Below are positions 46,635 through 56,462 of a stretch of 64,000 nt of DNA, in pieces. Every line of letters starts with the position of its first letter. The first letter of the stretch is position 1. The stretch lies in the NCBI RefSeq assembly GCF_004379255.2, contig NC_056050.1, forward strand, positions 17,415,514 through 17,479,513. The letters run 5' to 3'. The DNA is from Salvia splendens. Lineage: Eukaryota; Streptophyta; Magnoliopsida; Lamiales; Lamiaceae. Below the pieces are notes generated by a model that was not told where the DNA came from, did not search any database, and saw nothing but the letters and a program-made list of their open reading frames with translations. Made by a program: the position numbers and the translations under genes.

Positions 46635-49600
46635 ATGGGAAGCCTCTACCGATCCTCATCCGAACCGGCCATCCAAGACCTGAAGGTGTCGATCAACGAC
46701 TCAACTCTCATATTCCCCTCTCAACAGCCCCCAGACACCCCCATCTTCCTCTCCAACATCGACCAAGTCCTCAACTTCCACGTCCAAACCCTCCACTTCT
46801 TCGAGTCTAACCCGGACTTCCCGCCCGAGGCCGCTGCAGAGCGGCTGAAGGCTGCTCTGCAGAAGGTCATGGAGGCCTACGACTTCCTGGCCGGCCGCCT
46901 GAGGCCCAACCTCCAGACTGGGCGCCTGGAGATCGACCCCAAGCCGGCCGGGGTCGGCTTCGTGGACGCCTCCACCGAGTTTTTGCTCGCCGAGGTCGGG
47001 GATCTAGTCTACCCTAATCCGGCATTCATGCAGCTTATTGTTCAGGGTTTGGAAAAGTTTGATGATCAACCACTGTGTGTTCTTCAGGTCATCTCTCTCT
47101 CTCTCGAATCGTTTGCTAGATATCTGACTTAAAATGTATGTTATTATCATGATACGTAAAAATTAATGATAATTTGATGATTTTAATAACAATTTTTTTG
47201 GTTGGAGTCTTACATTATTTTGTTTTGAAAGGTTATTGCGCCTAACTATATGAATTTTCACTAATTCTGATTTTGGACAGAACTAAAAAATTCATCACCA
47301 AATATAAGAACTTTCAAGTGTTCTGATTTCATCAATCGAAAGTTTTGTATTTAGAGATATAATTTTGGATCACGTGCAAAATCATATTTTAATGACAGTT
47401 TTAAGTATATATGCAAAAGTGTCCCCTGTTTTTATACATATATATTAATTAATTGGTTAATATAGAATGTATGGCCAGAGGCTTGTACATTTTCAAAATG
47501 GAATAATCTATATTATTATCAATAATTATATACTATAATTAAACAGTAAAGTAACTATAAATTCTAATCAGAAATACTTAATTTCGACCCATACTAATAA
47601 ATTAAGCTAAACCAAAATAGATTGGAATTGAATGAGGCTTGAAAGAGAAACTAATAAACTTAAATTTTAATGATATACGACAAAAGGCAAAAAATAGTGA
47701 ACTAGAAATCCGCATGCAAACTTCCGGAAGAGGACAGGAAATTGACAAAATGTTACAATCATAATGCAGTTAATTAATGACTGCCAACTCATATGATATT
47801 TTTCGTTTTAGTGAATAGTCATTGAGCAATAAATTGATCTGTTGGCAACTAGCCATAACCCAATAAGAAAGGAGTAGCAATTATGGCCTCGACCTAATTT
47901 GTTTGCAATAATTATGATATTAACCTAATCTAATTCGTACTACTTACCATGAATTACCATAAATGAAGCTGGACACTTTTTCTTTGCCTATCCTTCATCG
48001 GAAAATAATATAGATAGAGTAGTTGCTAACTTTTCTACAACTAATTAATTAGCTAGCTATTACTTAAACATTGGCATATATAACTAATTATATATAAGTG
48101 ATTTCTTTAATTTTACACCTTTTATATTTAGTAGCTTACGTAATTAGTTTTTTGAGTATGTGCTATACGTTATGCGTGCTACTTAATTAGTTCACAACTT
48201 ATACTAATTAAATGTATGTATCCACTACTCTTGATTACTCATTCATATACGAGCTTATAGTTAATAGTTATTACGGTTTGTTATTGAATAGATGGCAAGA
48301 GTAGTTGAATCATACACGTATAACACCTACTATTCATCTACACACATAAATTTATCTTTAAAATCAAATGAATGCTATATGTACATTTTCCCATTAGAAG
48401 ATATAAAGAATGTTTATGTAAAGGTCCACTACAATAAAAAATTCCAACTTCAAATCAAATTTCATTTATTTTGAAAAGGTTGATGTGATCCACAAAGCAT
48501 CATGAATACACATCTCACGAACAAATTAATACTATAAGTACTAAAAATCATATAAGTATATAATTACATATGTCACATGTTTGTCTTGTGTCTGTGAAAA
48601 TGCAACCCAATGTAACACTCCTAGCCTTTTCACAACCCAATGTAATACTCCTAGCCTCGTATGACAAGTATATATTCACTAGCACTTAACAAACTTATCT
48701 TATGAAAACATAATTATTTGGCGTAGAATTATAAAAAATAACCAAAATTGAGGGCACAAAGAAAAGCGTTCTTTTATTGAAGATACAATAGTCCATTAAA
48801 TCTTAATCTTTTGCTTTTGTGTGACGTTTTCCTTTGTGTCCCTGATTTTTAGCTAGACACCAAAATTGAAGATGTTTTTTAAAGTGCATGTGATGTATTT
48901 AGTAACAGAAATTATCATCCTTAATCGACTAATATGTCTTTATGCTTAACCCATGTATCTTATCATTCAAAATAAATGTATCACTATAATAACATTGGTG
49001 ATGAATTTCTAGGTCACATCATTCAAATGTGGTGGTTTTGCAATGGGAATATCCACAAACCATGCTTTAATGGATGGAATAAGCTTCAAAAACTTATTGG
49101 AAAACCTAGCTTCCCAAGCCTTCGACGACAAGCCCATCCCCATCGCCCCCTGCCACGACCGCCGCCTCCTCGCCGCCCGATCCCCGCCCCAAGTCACCTT
49201 CCCCCACCCCGAGCTCCTCAAGCTCAAAACCCCCATCGGCCAAGAGGAAACCCCCCCAATCTTCGACTGCAAACAAGAAGACCTCGACTTCAAAATCTTC
49301 ACCCTCACCCCAAGCGACATCACCTCCTTAAAATCCTCGGCCGCCGCCTCCTCCTCCTCCAAAAAAATCACCGGCTTCAATGCCGTCTCCGCCCTCATCT
49401 GGCGCTGCAAAGCCCTCTCCCGAGCCGACGACACCAGCCGCGACCGCGAATGCACCGTTTTATACGCGGTCGACATCCGGTCGAGGCTGCGGCCGCCCCT
49501 CCCAGCCGCCTACTGCGGCAACGCGGTGCTGACGGCGTACGCCACGGCCAAGTGCGGGGAGTTGGAGGATGGGCCGTTCGGGAAGGCGGTGGACGTGGTG

Positions 49601-49912
49601 GCCGAGGGGGCGGCCCGGATGAGCGACGAGTACGCGAGGTCGGCGATCGATTGGGGGGAGGTGTATAAGGGATTTCCCAATGGGGAGTTCTTGATATCGT
49701 CGTGGTGGAGGTTAGGGTTTGATGAAGTGGAGTATCCATGGGGGAAGCCTAAGTATAGTTGCCCTTTGGTTTATCATAGAAAGGATATCATATTGTTGTT
49801 TCCTGAGGTTGGGGGAGTGGAGAGCAATGGGGTGAATGTGTTGGTGGCTTTGCCTCCTAAGGAGATGGAGAAGTTTCAATCTCTCTTTCATAAGTATTTG
49901 TCCGGTAATTAA
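46635..49912 (+). CDS. BAHD-family (HXXXD) acyltransferase, two exons, 450 aa
   Basis: Exon 1 is 46635-47087, exon 2 is 49013-49912; donor CAG|GTCATC, acceptor TTTCTAG|GTCACA, phase 0, 151 + 299 codons, a normal BAHD length. I chose ATG at 46635 (MGSLYRSSSEP, then FLSNIDQVLNF) because family members start so; an in-frame ATG at 46584 would add 17 residues. Catalytic HALMDG (HXXXD) is at about 49057-49074. The C-terminal motif, usually DFGWG, is here EYPWG in LGFDEVEYPWGKPKY. BAHD enzymes are cytosolic and move acyl groups from acyl-CoA to alcohols or amines. The EYPWGKP variant and LFPEVGG...VLVALPPKEMEKF ending recall GLAUCE or omega-hydroxyacid/fatty alcohol hydroxycinnamoyl transferase-like proteins, but the substrate cannot be read from sequence. 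Exon 2 is GC-rich in its middle. It looks intact. The 1.9 kb intron is AT-rich, with a 30-bp tandem repeat CAACCCAATGTAAYACTCCT at 48603-48657. Confidence 0.93.
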
Positions 49913-50304
49913 TTAAGACATATAGATATCTTGTAATGTAAACTTTTTTATGTGTAATTTTATGCATGTGTGTTTGTATATGAAGCATATATGGATGAAT
50001 GTATGTTTTTTTTGCTGTACCATGTAATAATATAGCCATCATATATAGTCTTACTATTTTGAGAGAAAGTATCAAGGTTACGAGGGTCAAATGAATAACA
50101 TAAAAATACTTTTATCCACCTTCTTCTATCTAGACCTATGTAATTTTTCTTATGAGTCACCTTTTGTTTTAGTTCAATATATTCGAGATCACATATATGT
50201 ACCAAAATTAGTTTTCTTTGTTCTTTCTTCATAGTTTGATGGCAATCATAAGTCATACATATACAAACGTCCTCGTGGTGAGTATAAATAATAAATGTTG
50301 ATAT
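49913..50304. other. 3' flank of the BAHD gene
   Basis: AT-rich, no other gene seen. Probably contains the BAHD 3' UTR and terminator region; no single polyadenylation signal stands out. Minus-strand frames here (49857-50256) are artefacts. Confidence 0.3.
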
Positions 50305-50640
50305 TGTTGGAATCGTGTTTTATCAAAAGACTTTGATCAATAATAAATGTAAGGAGAAATTTAATTTTGTAAAATTAAATGTAATAGCATTGATCTATGT
50401 TCGGAATAGATGACCATAGCATATTAATTTTCTCAAATCTGATTCTAGATGAAAGTGAAATAATGGATTAAAATCTGTCACAATAAAGCTAAAAAGAAGC
50501 TATGAGAAAAGTCAATGGATTAATTAACTAACTGTTAACTATTCCACATCGAGAATGATAACCAATATTTAAGAAAATGAATTATTACATGTAATAATTA
50601 TCGTGGACTAAGATGGGCGATAAAGCTCATACCGGTGCCG
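50305..50640 (+). repeat. Copia LTR fragment related to the Copia-1 LTR
   Basis: Starts TGTTGGAATCGTG and follows the Copia-1 LTR: AATAATAAATGTAAGGAGAAATTTAATTTTGTAAAATTAAAT versus the stretch at 1910-1950, then TTTCTCAAATCTGATT, ATAATGGATTAAA, TAACTGTTAACTATTCCACAT and TGGACTAAGATGGGCGA. Homology is lost after about 50640. No internal element sequence follows. Either a truncated copy or the left part of a solo LTR. Confidence 0.7.
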
Positions 50641-50747
50641 CCGCCACCGCTGCTTACCTCGCCAAGGCTGAGGTCGTGCACCATGACCAGCGGCGAACCT
50701 GCGTGAGGGCTTGGGGATCCCATGGAACCCCCAACATTAAGAACATT

Positions 50748-50750
<3 letters not shown>

Positions 50751-50804
<54 letters not shown>
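50751..50804. repeat. (TA)27 microsatellite
   Basis: Uninterrupted TA dinucleotides. Open frames through it on both strands (YIYIYI peptides) are artefacts. Confidence 0.97.
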
Positions 50805-50807
<3 letters not shown>

Positions 50808-50895
50808 GTTAGTGATCAAGATATAACTAATTTTAAGTGTATAACTAGAGAACAAATCTCAGCCACACATCTTAATGGAACAAATATTATTTATT

Positions 50896-51167
50896 TTAAT
50901 TATATAAAATAGACCAAGGGTATTTTTGGAAATTACATTATGAGATTTAAATCAATGAAGCGGTTTCCTTTCCTTCTCCTTCCAAATCTGCGACCAAGTG
51001 CGGCGAAGGAGGTGAGGAACATGGCGGCGGCGGCGCGGTTTCCTTTCCTTCTCCTTCCAAATCTGCGACCAAGTGCGGCGAGGGAGGTGAGGAACACGGC
51101 GGCGACGACACGGAGGTGGAGTCGTCGGGAAACCCCCATTTGTTTAATTATATAAAATAGACCAAGG
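50896..51167. repeat. 24-bp direct repeat flanking a 75-bp tandem duplication
   Basis: TTAATTATATAAAATAGACC plus AAGG occurs at 50896-50919 and 51144-51167. Between them a GC-rich 75-bp unit (CGGTTTCCTTTCCTTCTCCT...GGTGAGGAACAYGGCGGCG) is present at 50961-51035 and 51036-51110. The unit reads in frame on + as RFPFLLLPNLRPSAAKEVRN twice, but there is no start-to-stop context for a gene. Confidence 0.85.
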
Positions 51168-51175
51168 AATTCTAG

Positions 51176-51445
51176 ATCCAAATATCTGATCAGCATCATC
51201 AAGCAGTTTCTGTGCCTATGAAAGGGACGAGTTTAAAGCAGAGTTTGGAGAAATTGAGGGTTTCTGAGAAGATGAATTTGAAAAAATTGAGCGAAGAAGA
51301 GGATGGGGCGGAGAGTGATTCGAGTTCGGATCTGTTTGATTTGCCTAATCATGAATTGGATTTCTTTTCAAGTAGCTTGCCTGTTTACGAGACTAATCAT
51401 ATGGAAAGTATTAGAATTGGAATGCCTATTTCCAGCGCAACATAA
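51176..51445 (+). pseudogene. C-terminal fragment of an unidentified acidic protein
   Basis: Open from 51176 to the TAA at 51443-51445, without an ATG near the front (internal ATG at 51218). Codon-like composition; the peptide has a basic stretch (KGTSLKQSLEKLRVSEKMNL), then ESDSSSDLFDLPNHELDFF and SSLPVYETNHMESIRIG. Acidic SDSSSDLF followed by LPVYETT-like wording recalls the C-terminus of BIG GRAIN 1-like plant proteins; this is from memory and tentative. The upstream part is missing: 51165 and to the left is the duplicated repeat region. Most likely a truncated last exon. Confidence 0.4.
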
Positions 51446-51495
51446 AGGAGTAGAATTTTTTTGGGAAATGTGAACCATGCATGAATCATTTTTAA

Positions 51496-52323
51496 CATCA
51501 CTTTTAGTATGATTTTACTTCACTGTTGTTTACAAAACACATCACTCTTAGTATGATTTTACTTCACTCTTGTTTACAAAAATCATCACTCTTAGCATGA
51601 TTTTACTCCACTATTGTTCATAAAACACATCACTCTTAGCATGATTTTACTTCACTCTTGTTTACAAAACACATCACTCTTAGAATGATTTTACTTCACT
51701 CTTGTTTACAAAAACATCACTCTTAGAATAATTTTACTTCACTCTTGTTTATAAAACACATCACTCTTAGCATGATTTTACTTCACTCTTGTTTACAAAA
51801 CACATCACTCTTAGCATGATTTTACTTCACTGTTATTTACAAAACACATCACTCTTATTATGATTTTACTTCACCGTTGTTTACAAAACACATCATTCTT
51901 ATTATGATTTTACTTCACTGATGTTTACAAAACACATCACTCTTATTATGATTTTACTTCACTATTGTTTACAAAACACATCACTCTTATTATGATTTTA
52001 CTTCACTGATGTTTACAAAACACATCACTCTTATTATGATTTTACTTCACTGTTGTTTACAAAACACATCACTCTTAGCATGATTTTACTTCACTCTTGT
52101 TTACAAAACACATCACTCTTAGCATGATTTTACTTCACTCTTGTTTACAAAACACATCACACTTGATATGTTTTGTAAACAACAGTGAAGTAAGATCATG
52201 CTAAGAGTGATGTGTTTTGTAAACAACAGTGAAGTAAGATCATGTTAAGAGTGATGTGTTTTGCAAACAACGGTGAAGTAAGATCATGCTAAGAGTGATG
52301 TGTTTTGTAAACAACAGTGAAGT
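51496..52323. repeat. 44-bp minisatellite array, 15 direct units then about 3.5 inverted units
   Basis: Fifteen units beginning CATCACTCTTAGCATGATTT and ending TGTTTACAAAACA fill 51496-52154. After a partial unit (CATCACACTTGATA) the same unit continues in reverse complement from 52169 (TGTTTTGTAAACAACAGTGA...GAGTGATG) to 52323, where it abuts the truncated Copia-4 LTR. Direct units fall into subtypes (AGCATG, AGAATG, TTATTATG) that are grouped, suggesting local duplication. Not CRISPR: no unique spacers and variable units. Confidence 0.93.
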
Positions 52324-55300
52324 AAATATCCGATCACATGAATTTGATATATTTAGCAGATTATTCAAACAAATTCTATTCGCGCAATTATCACATGTAT
52401 CATGCTCATAACTTGAATTAAAAAATGCTTTAGCATATAAAATCCCTAAAACATGCTTACTACGGAATTAGCCAATTTACCTCGTTGATTCAATCAAGAA
52501 TCGATGATGGCTTGCTCCGTCTCCACGTGAAGATCTTCAATACAAGACCTCGGGTCTTCTGACTGGTGTCCCGGATAATGGAAGACAGAAACTACTCACG
52601 GAGGAGGCACAAATTTCGAACTCTCTCTCTCTAGAGGGGGACGGGATTTTTTATGTAGAAAAAGTGTTTTCTGTCTCCTTTATTCCCCTATTTATATTAA
52701 GTCACAAATTGGGCCCAGTCAGGGATCTAAGAAAGAATTGGATCAGGCCTCACCCAATTAGCTTTTTACTAATTTAATTGAACCCACAATTTAATATAAG
52801 CTTATATTAGAATATTACAAGCAGCCACTACAGAAGTAATATTGCACTGCCTATCCAAATCCGAAATTACAAGTATTCCAGGTTTCCTTTATTTGCGTTC
52901 AATTCATTTCCCGCGCTTAAGATAGAAACATCCATTAATTAATTAATGTCTGCTATATTTAATCTTCAAGAGTGGACTTAGCAAGAAACTCTTATTTATT
53001 ATTCATTGAGTAATCAAACTCCAACTAGCTAGGTTCCGAATAATAATACCTTGTTTCGAGCTCCTCTTGTGGATGTTATCAAACGAGACTCTCCTCGCGC
53101 ACGATTCAACGTAATAGCAATCATGTAACAACCGTACTTTTTATAGTACTTGGTGCGTACATCGAGGAATGGTTGAAGGAACTATAATTGGAACAACACC
53201 AAATATGAGTTGTGCTGTTAAACGTGCTTTAACTTTTGTTTATGAAGAACGCGATAACAAAATAAAATAATTAACGAAGGAAAATACGAAAAATAAAGTA
53301 CGAATTTATTTTGGGCTTTTCAAAATAAATTAGAGTCCAATTAACTACAAAATAATTTGGATCCTAATTATTCTTTTAATCCACCAAATAATAGTATTAT
53401 ATCCAATCTTGGGCTTCCAATTAAATTGAGCCCAAGAACATTAAAATAATTAAGTAGCCCATTCTTCTTTCCAAACAATTGGGAGCAAGCCCAAAAGCCT
53501 TCTTCTTCTTCTTCCTCACAATATGGTCGACGACTTCTTCACAAGGAGACCCTCCAAAATTTCCACCTCTCCACCTTCTATCTTCCCCATCAATGCCTAC
53601 ACATCAAGAGTCACCCACCACTTATTCATTTACCTCTTCTCTAACACAATACACATTACACTCCAAACAAAGAATTTGAGAGAAGAGCCGAGAGGAGAGG
53701 AAGTGGGAGAAGTTGCTACCATTCTTTGTTTCTTCCCAACCAAGTTCAATTCTTTGAGGTATAAACTCTACCCAATTTCAAAAGCACAATTTTAGCATGT
53801 ATCTCATCACATATTTCATACATTGATTTCATACATCCACTCTCACCAACAATTCAAACAATTTAACAACAAAGAACGAATCAAACGATCGCCGTATGTA
53901 ATCAAAGCTACGAAAGAACTTAACTTTTTAATGTGAATGCGTGTTGCGGGTTGATTCGGGGTCATTCGGAGTGATTTCGGAGAAGGAGAAGCCGCCGTCG
54001 GCGACGGGCAGCGGCGGACAGCAGCGCCGACGTCTCCAGCGGCGGTCAGCAGTACTCCCGGTGACTCCAGCGGCGGACAGCAGCGCCCCGGCGACTCCAA
54101 CAGCAGCGGCAGCGCTCTCGGTGACTCCGCGGTGGCGGTGGCGGTGGCGAATCGGAGCAGCACAGCGGCTGACTTCGGGCAGCCGATGACGGTGCTGTTT
54201 TGGCGAGGAAGTGAACCAGCCACCGAAGGTGGCGCTGGTTTGAACGGCGTGGAGTAAATCGGGGAAGGCGACGGGCTGGAGGGCACGGATCTTCCGTCGA
54301 TTTTGGTTGAATAGAGAGAGAGAAAGAAAAGAGAGATGGAGAAGAGAGAAGAAGGAAAGAGGCGTGAGGAATGTGGGAGTTTTGGGCCTTTGTTTGGTTT
54401 AAAGAATTTGGGCTAATTAATTGAAATGGAATGATTTGTTAAAAGATGGGCTCCATTAAATTGTTGGGCTTTATAATATTATTTGGAGGTATAAGGTGGA
54501 GAAATAATTCTTGGGCCTTCTAATTAAATCTTTGGGCCAATAATTAATTGTGGGAAATTACTTAAGTAATTCTTGATTAATGTCAAGGATAAATAATATA
54601 TCTCAAGTACGAAATAAGAATAAATGCGAATAGAAATAGTTGCGATAATTTAATTATACGCTTAAGTAATTTTGGGAATTTATTCCGACATCATGGAGGA
54701 AAATTATGAGGAGTCAACGAAGGAGTTATAAGCGTAAATGGCCGACCGGCGTCGCACGCAACGCCTCGGGCGACCGCCGAATAACCGAAAATGCACGAAA
54801 ATCGAGAAAGAGAATTAAAAGATTTTAATTAGAGTGCATGCATTCTAAATATCGTCGTTACCAAGAATTGATATGGATTTTATGTATTTTCCGAAAAGGT
54901 GGTTCGCACGCACGCTAAAAGTCGGAACGAGAAGTTATTTCAGGAAAACTCTAAGCTTTTAAGGTGGGCTTTATTACTTAAACTCTTTTATTTTAAAGTG
55001 ATATATTATGGTGAAATAAGGGTGGTTTAAAATAGTATGTCATGCCGTATTTTATGTTTTGAATTGCCTATCTGATTGTCTACTAGAATAATGTTCTACT
55101 AGACTTTGATGGTTAACGAATTCGGGTCTGACTAGGGAGTGAGTCCCTACTCGGACTAGTGCACTGATGGGGATCGTGAGCCGTCCTTTGTAGTCGGCCG
55201 GTCCAGTGATCGAGTTTGTGGCCACATTCTCGTTTCACATGATGGTTCAGATATGGTATATGATGGAGGATGATGATTGTCAGCGCTGACACTTTTAAAG

Positions 55301-56358
55301 GAATGATTTTGGTGTCTCTCGGTCTTTTTAAAGTAAAATCCGAGTTTCACTCTATGATGGCTTGACATAACTTAAATGATAAATGTATTTCGGGCATGAG
55401 TTCACTGAGTGCATCAAGTACTCAGCCCCTGCATATGTTTTCCCTATGTGCAGGTTGAGCGAGGGCGGGAGACGGAGAATGTTGAGCATTGGACAGAGAC
55501 AGTATTCTAAATGATCCGGTTACTATTGTGTCTTCATACATAGTAGTAGCTAACTCTCAAATGCTTCCGCTATGCCAAGTTTTCAGAATTTCTTTGATTT
55601 CCTTTGAATTGTCAACCTATGTCATTCACGTTATGTACCTTCGGGATTTGAAACCTTGGTGATAAATGAAAGTTCGTATTTTGATCGATATGTCGTACTC
55701 CTTTTGATTGTTTCCTCTTCTTCCCCGCTTCTCAATTCCCCCACTAGTCACGATTCCCCGTGCTTCCTATCCTTAGGAAGTGCGGTCGTGACAAATCCTA
55801 GCACCGCTAGATAATGATCACCACTACCCAATATACCTGGATCATTGGGTTACGAAAAACCCGCACCTTTGGTAAGTCAAAGTAGTAGATACTGAATATA
55901 GTATGCTCAATGCTAACGTACATTGATTAAGAAATTATTATCAAGACCTCGTCTTTCAGTAGATAGCATAAAGACTCGTCTTGCTGTTAGATCCATTCAG
56001 TGCTATACCACACCAACATCATCTTATTTCAATAAGGCTTAGAAATAATCGGACTGACATTGCAACCTTTCACGATAGGTAGTCTAGGCCAATCTGGGTT
56101 GTGAAATTCTTCTTTTTCTTTGTTCAGAACTGACCGTGTTACCTTAAAGTGGACGACGTCCACAACCGGTCTACTAGAACAAAGACTTAGACTTTGTTAC
56201 GTTCTTATACATTTAAATATGCAATAAACAACCATTAAATATAAAACATAACAACATTATGACAAAAATAATCTGTTTTATTCATTGGAAAATAACAAGT
56301 AGAGTTTTACAGTATCCAATCACTCGAAAGGTGATTTCTAGTATACAAAATCCTAACA
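52324..56358 (-). repeat. Copia-4 3' LTR, left end missing and split by a solo LTR
   Basis: On - it starts TGTTAGGATTTTGTATACTAG at 56358, next to the polypurine tract AGTGGGAGAT (56368-56359). Matches the right LTR (62440-63898) but lacks about 27 bp at the outer end, where the 44-bp array begins, and about 50 bp near 52575. The insert at 53124-55793 plus its duplication accounts for the extra length. Confidence 0.88.
53124..55793 (+). mobile_element. Solo LTR, Ty3/gypsy chromovirus-like (2670 bp), in the Copia-4 LTR
   Basis: TGTAACAACCGTAC ... GTGCGGTCGTGACA, flanked by AATCA (53119-53123) and AATCC (55794-55798). The homologous uninterrupted site in the right LTR reads GCAATCCTAGC at 63336-63346, proving the insertion point and showing AATCC as the target, with one mutation on the left. 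Shares GAGTTCACTGAGTGCATCAAGTACTCAGCCC...GCAGGTTGAGCG with the other two copies. A Pro/Ser/Ala-rich minus-strand frame (53843-54286) is from a GC-rich stretch of the LTR and is not a gene. Confidence 0.88.
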
Positions 56359-56462
56359 ATCTCCCACTTATACTCAAAACAGCTTTCGAGTATACAAAAA
56401 AATTGTGCACACGTCTAAATTTCTTCCACTTATACCGAAAGCGAGTTGAGGTCTTGAATGAG

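Noticed and set aside
49009..49739. Several Arg/Pro-rich frames over BAHD exon 2
   Set aside because: Shadows of the GC-rich acyltransferase reading frame.
50598..50912. Frames through the (TA)27 tract
   Set aside because: YIYIYI peptides from a microsatellite.
51496..52323. CRISPR-like periodicity
   Set aside because: Contiguous 44-bp units with no unique spacers, units diverge, and this is a plant genome.
53843..54286. Minus-strand frame of 147 aa, Pro/Ser/Ala-rich
   Set aside because: Lies in a GC-rich part of a solo LTR in antisense; no domain.
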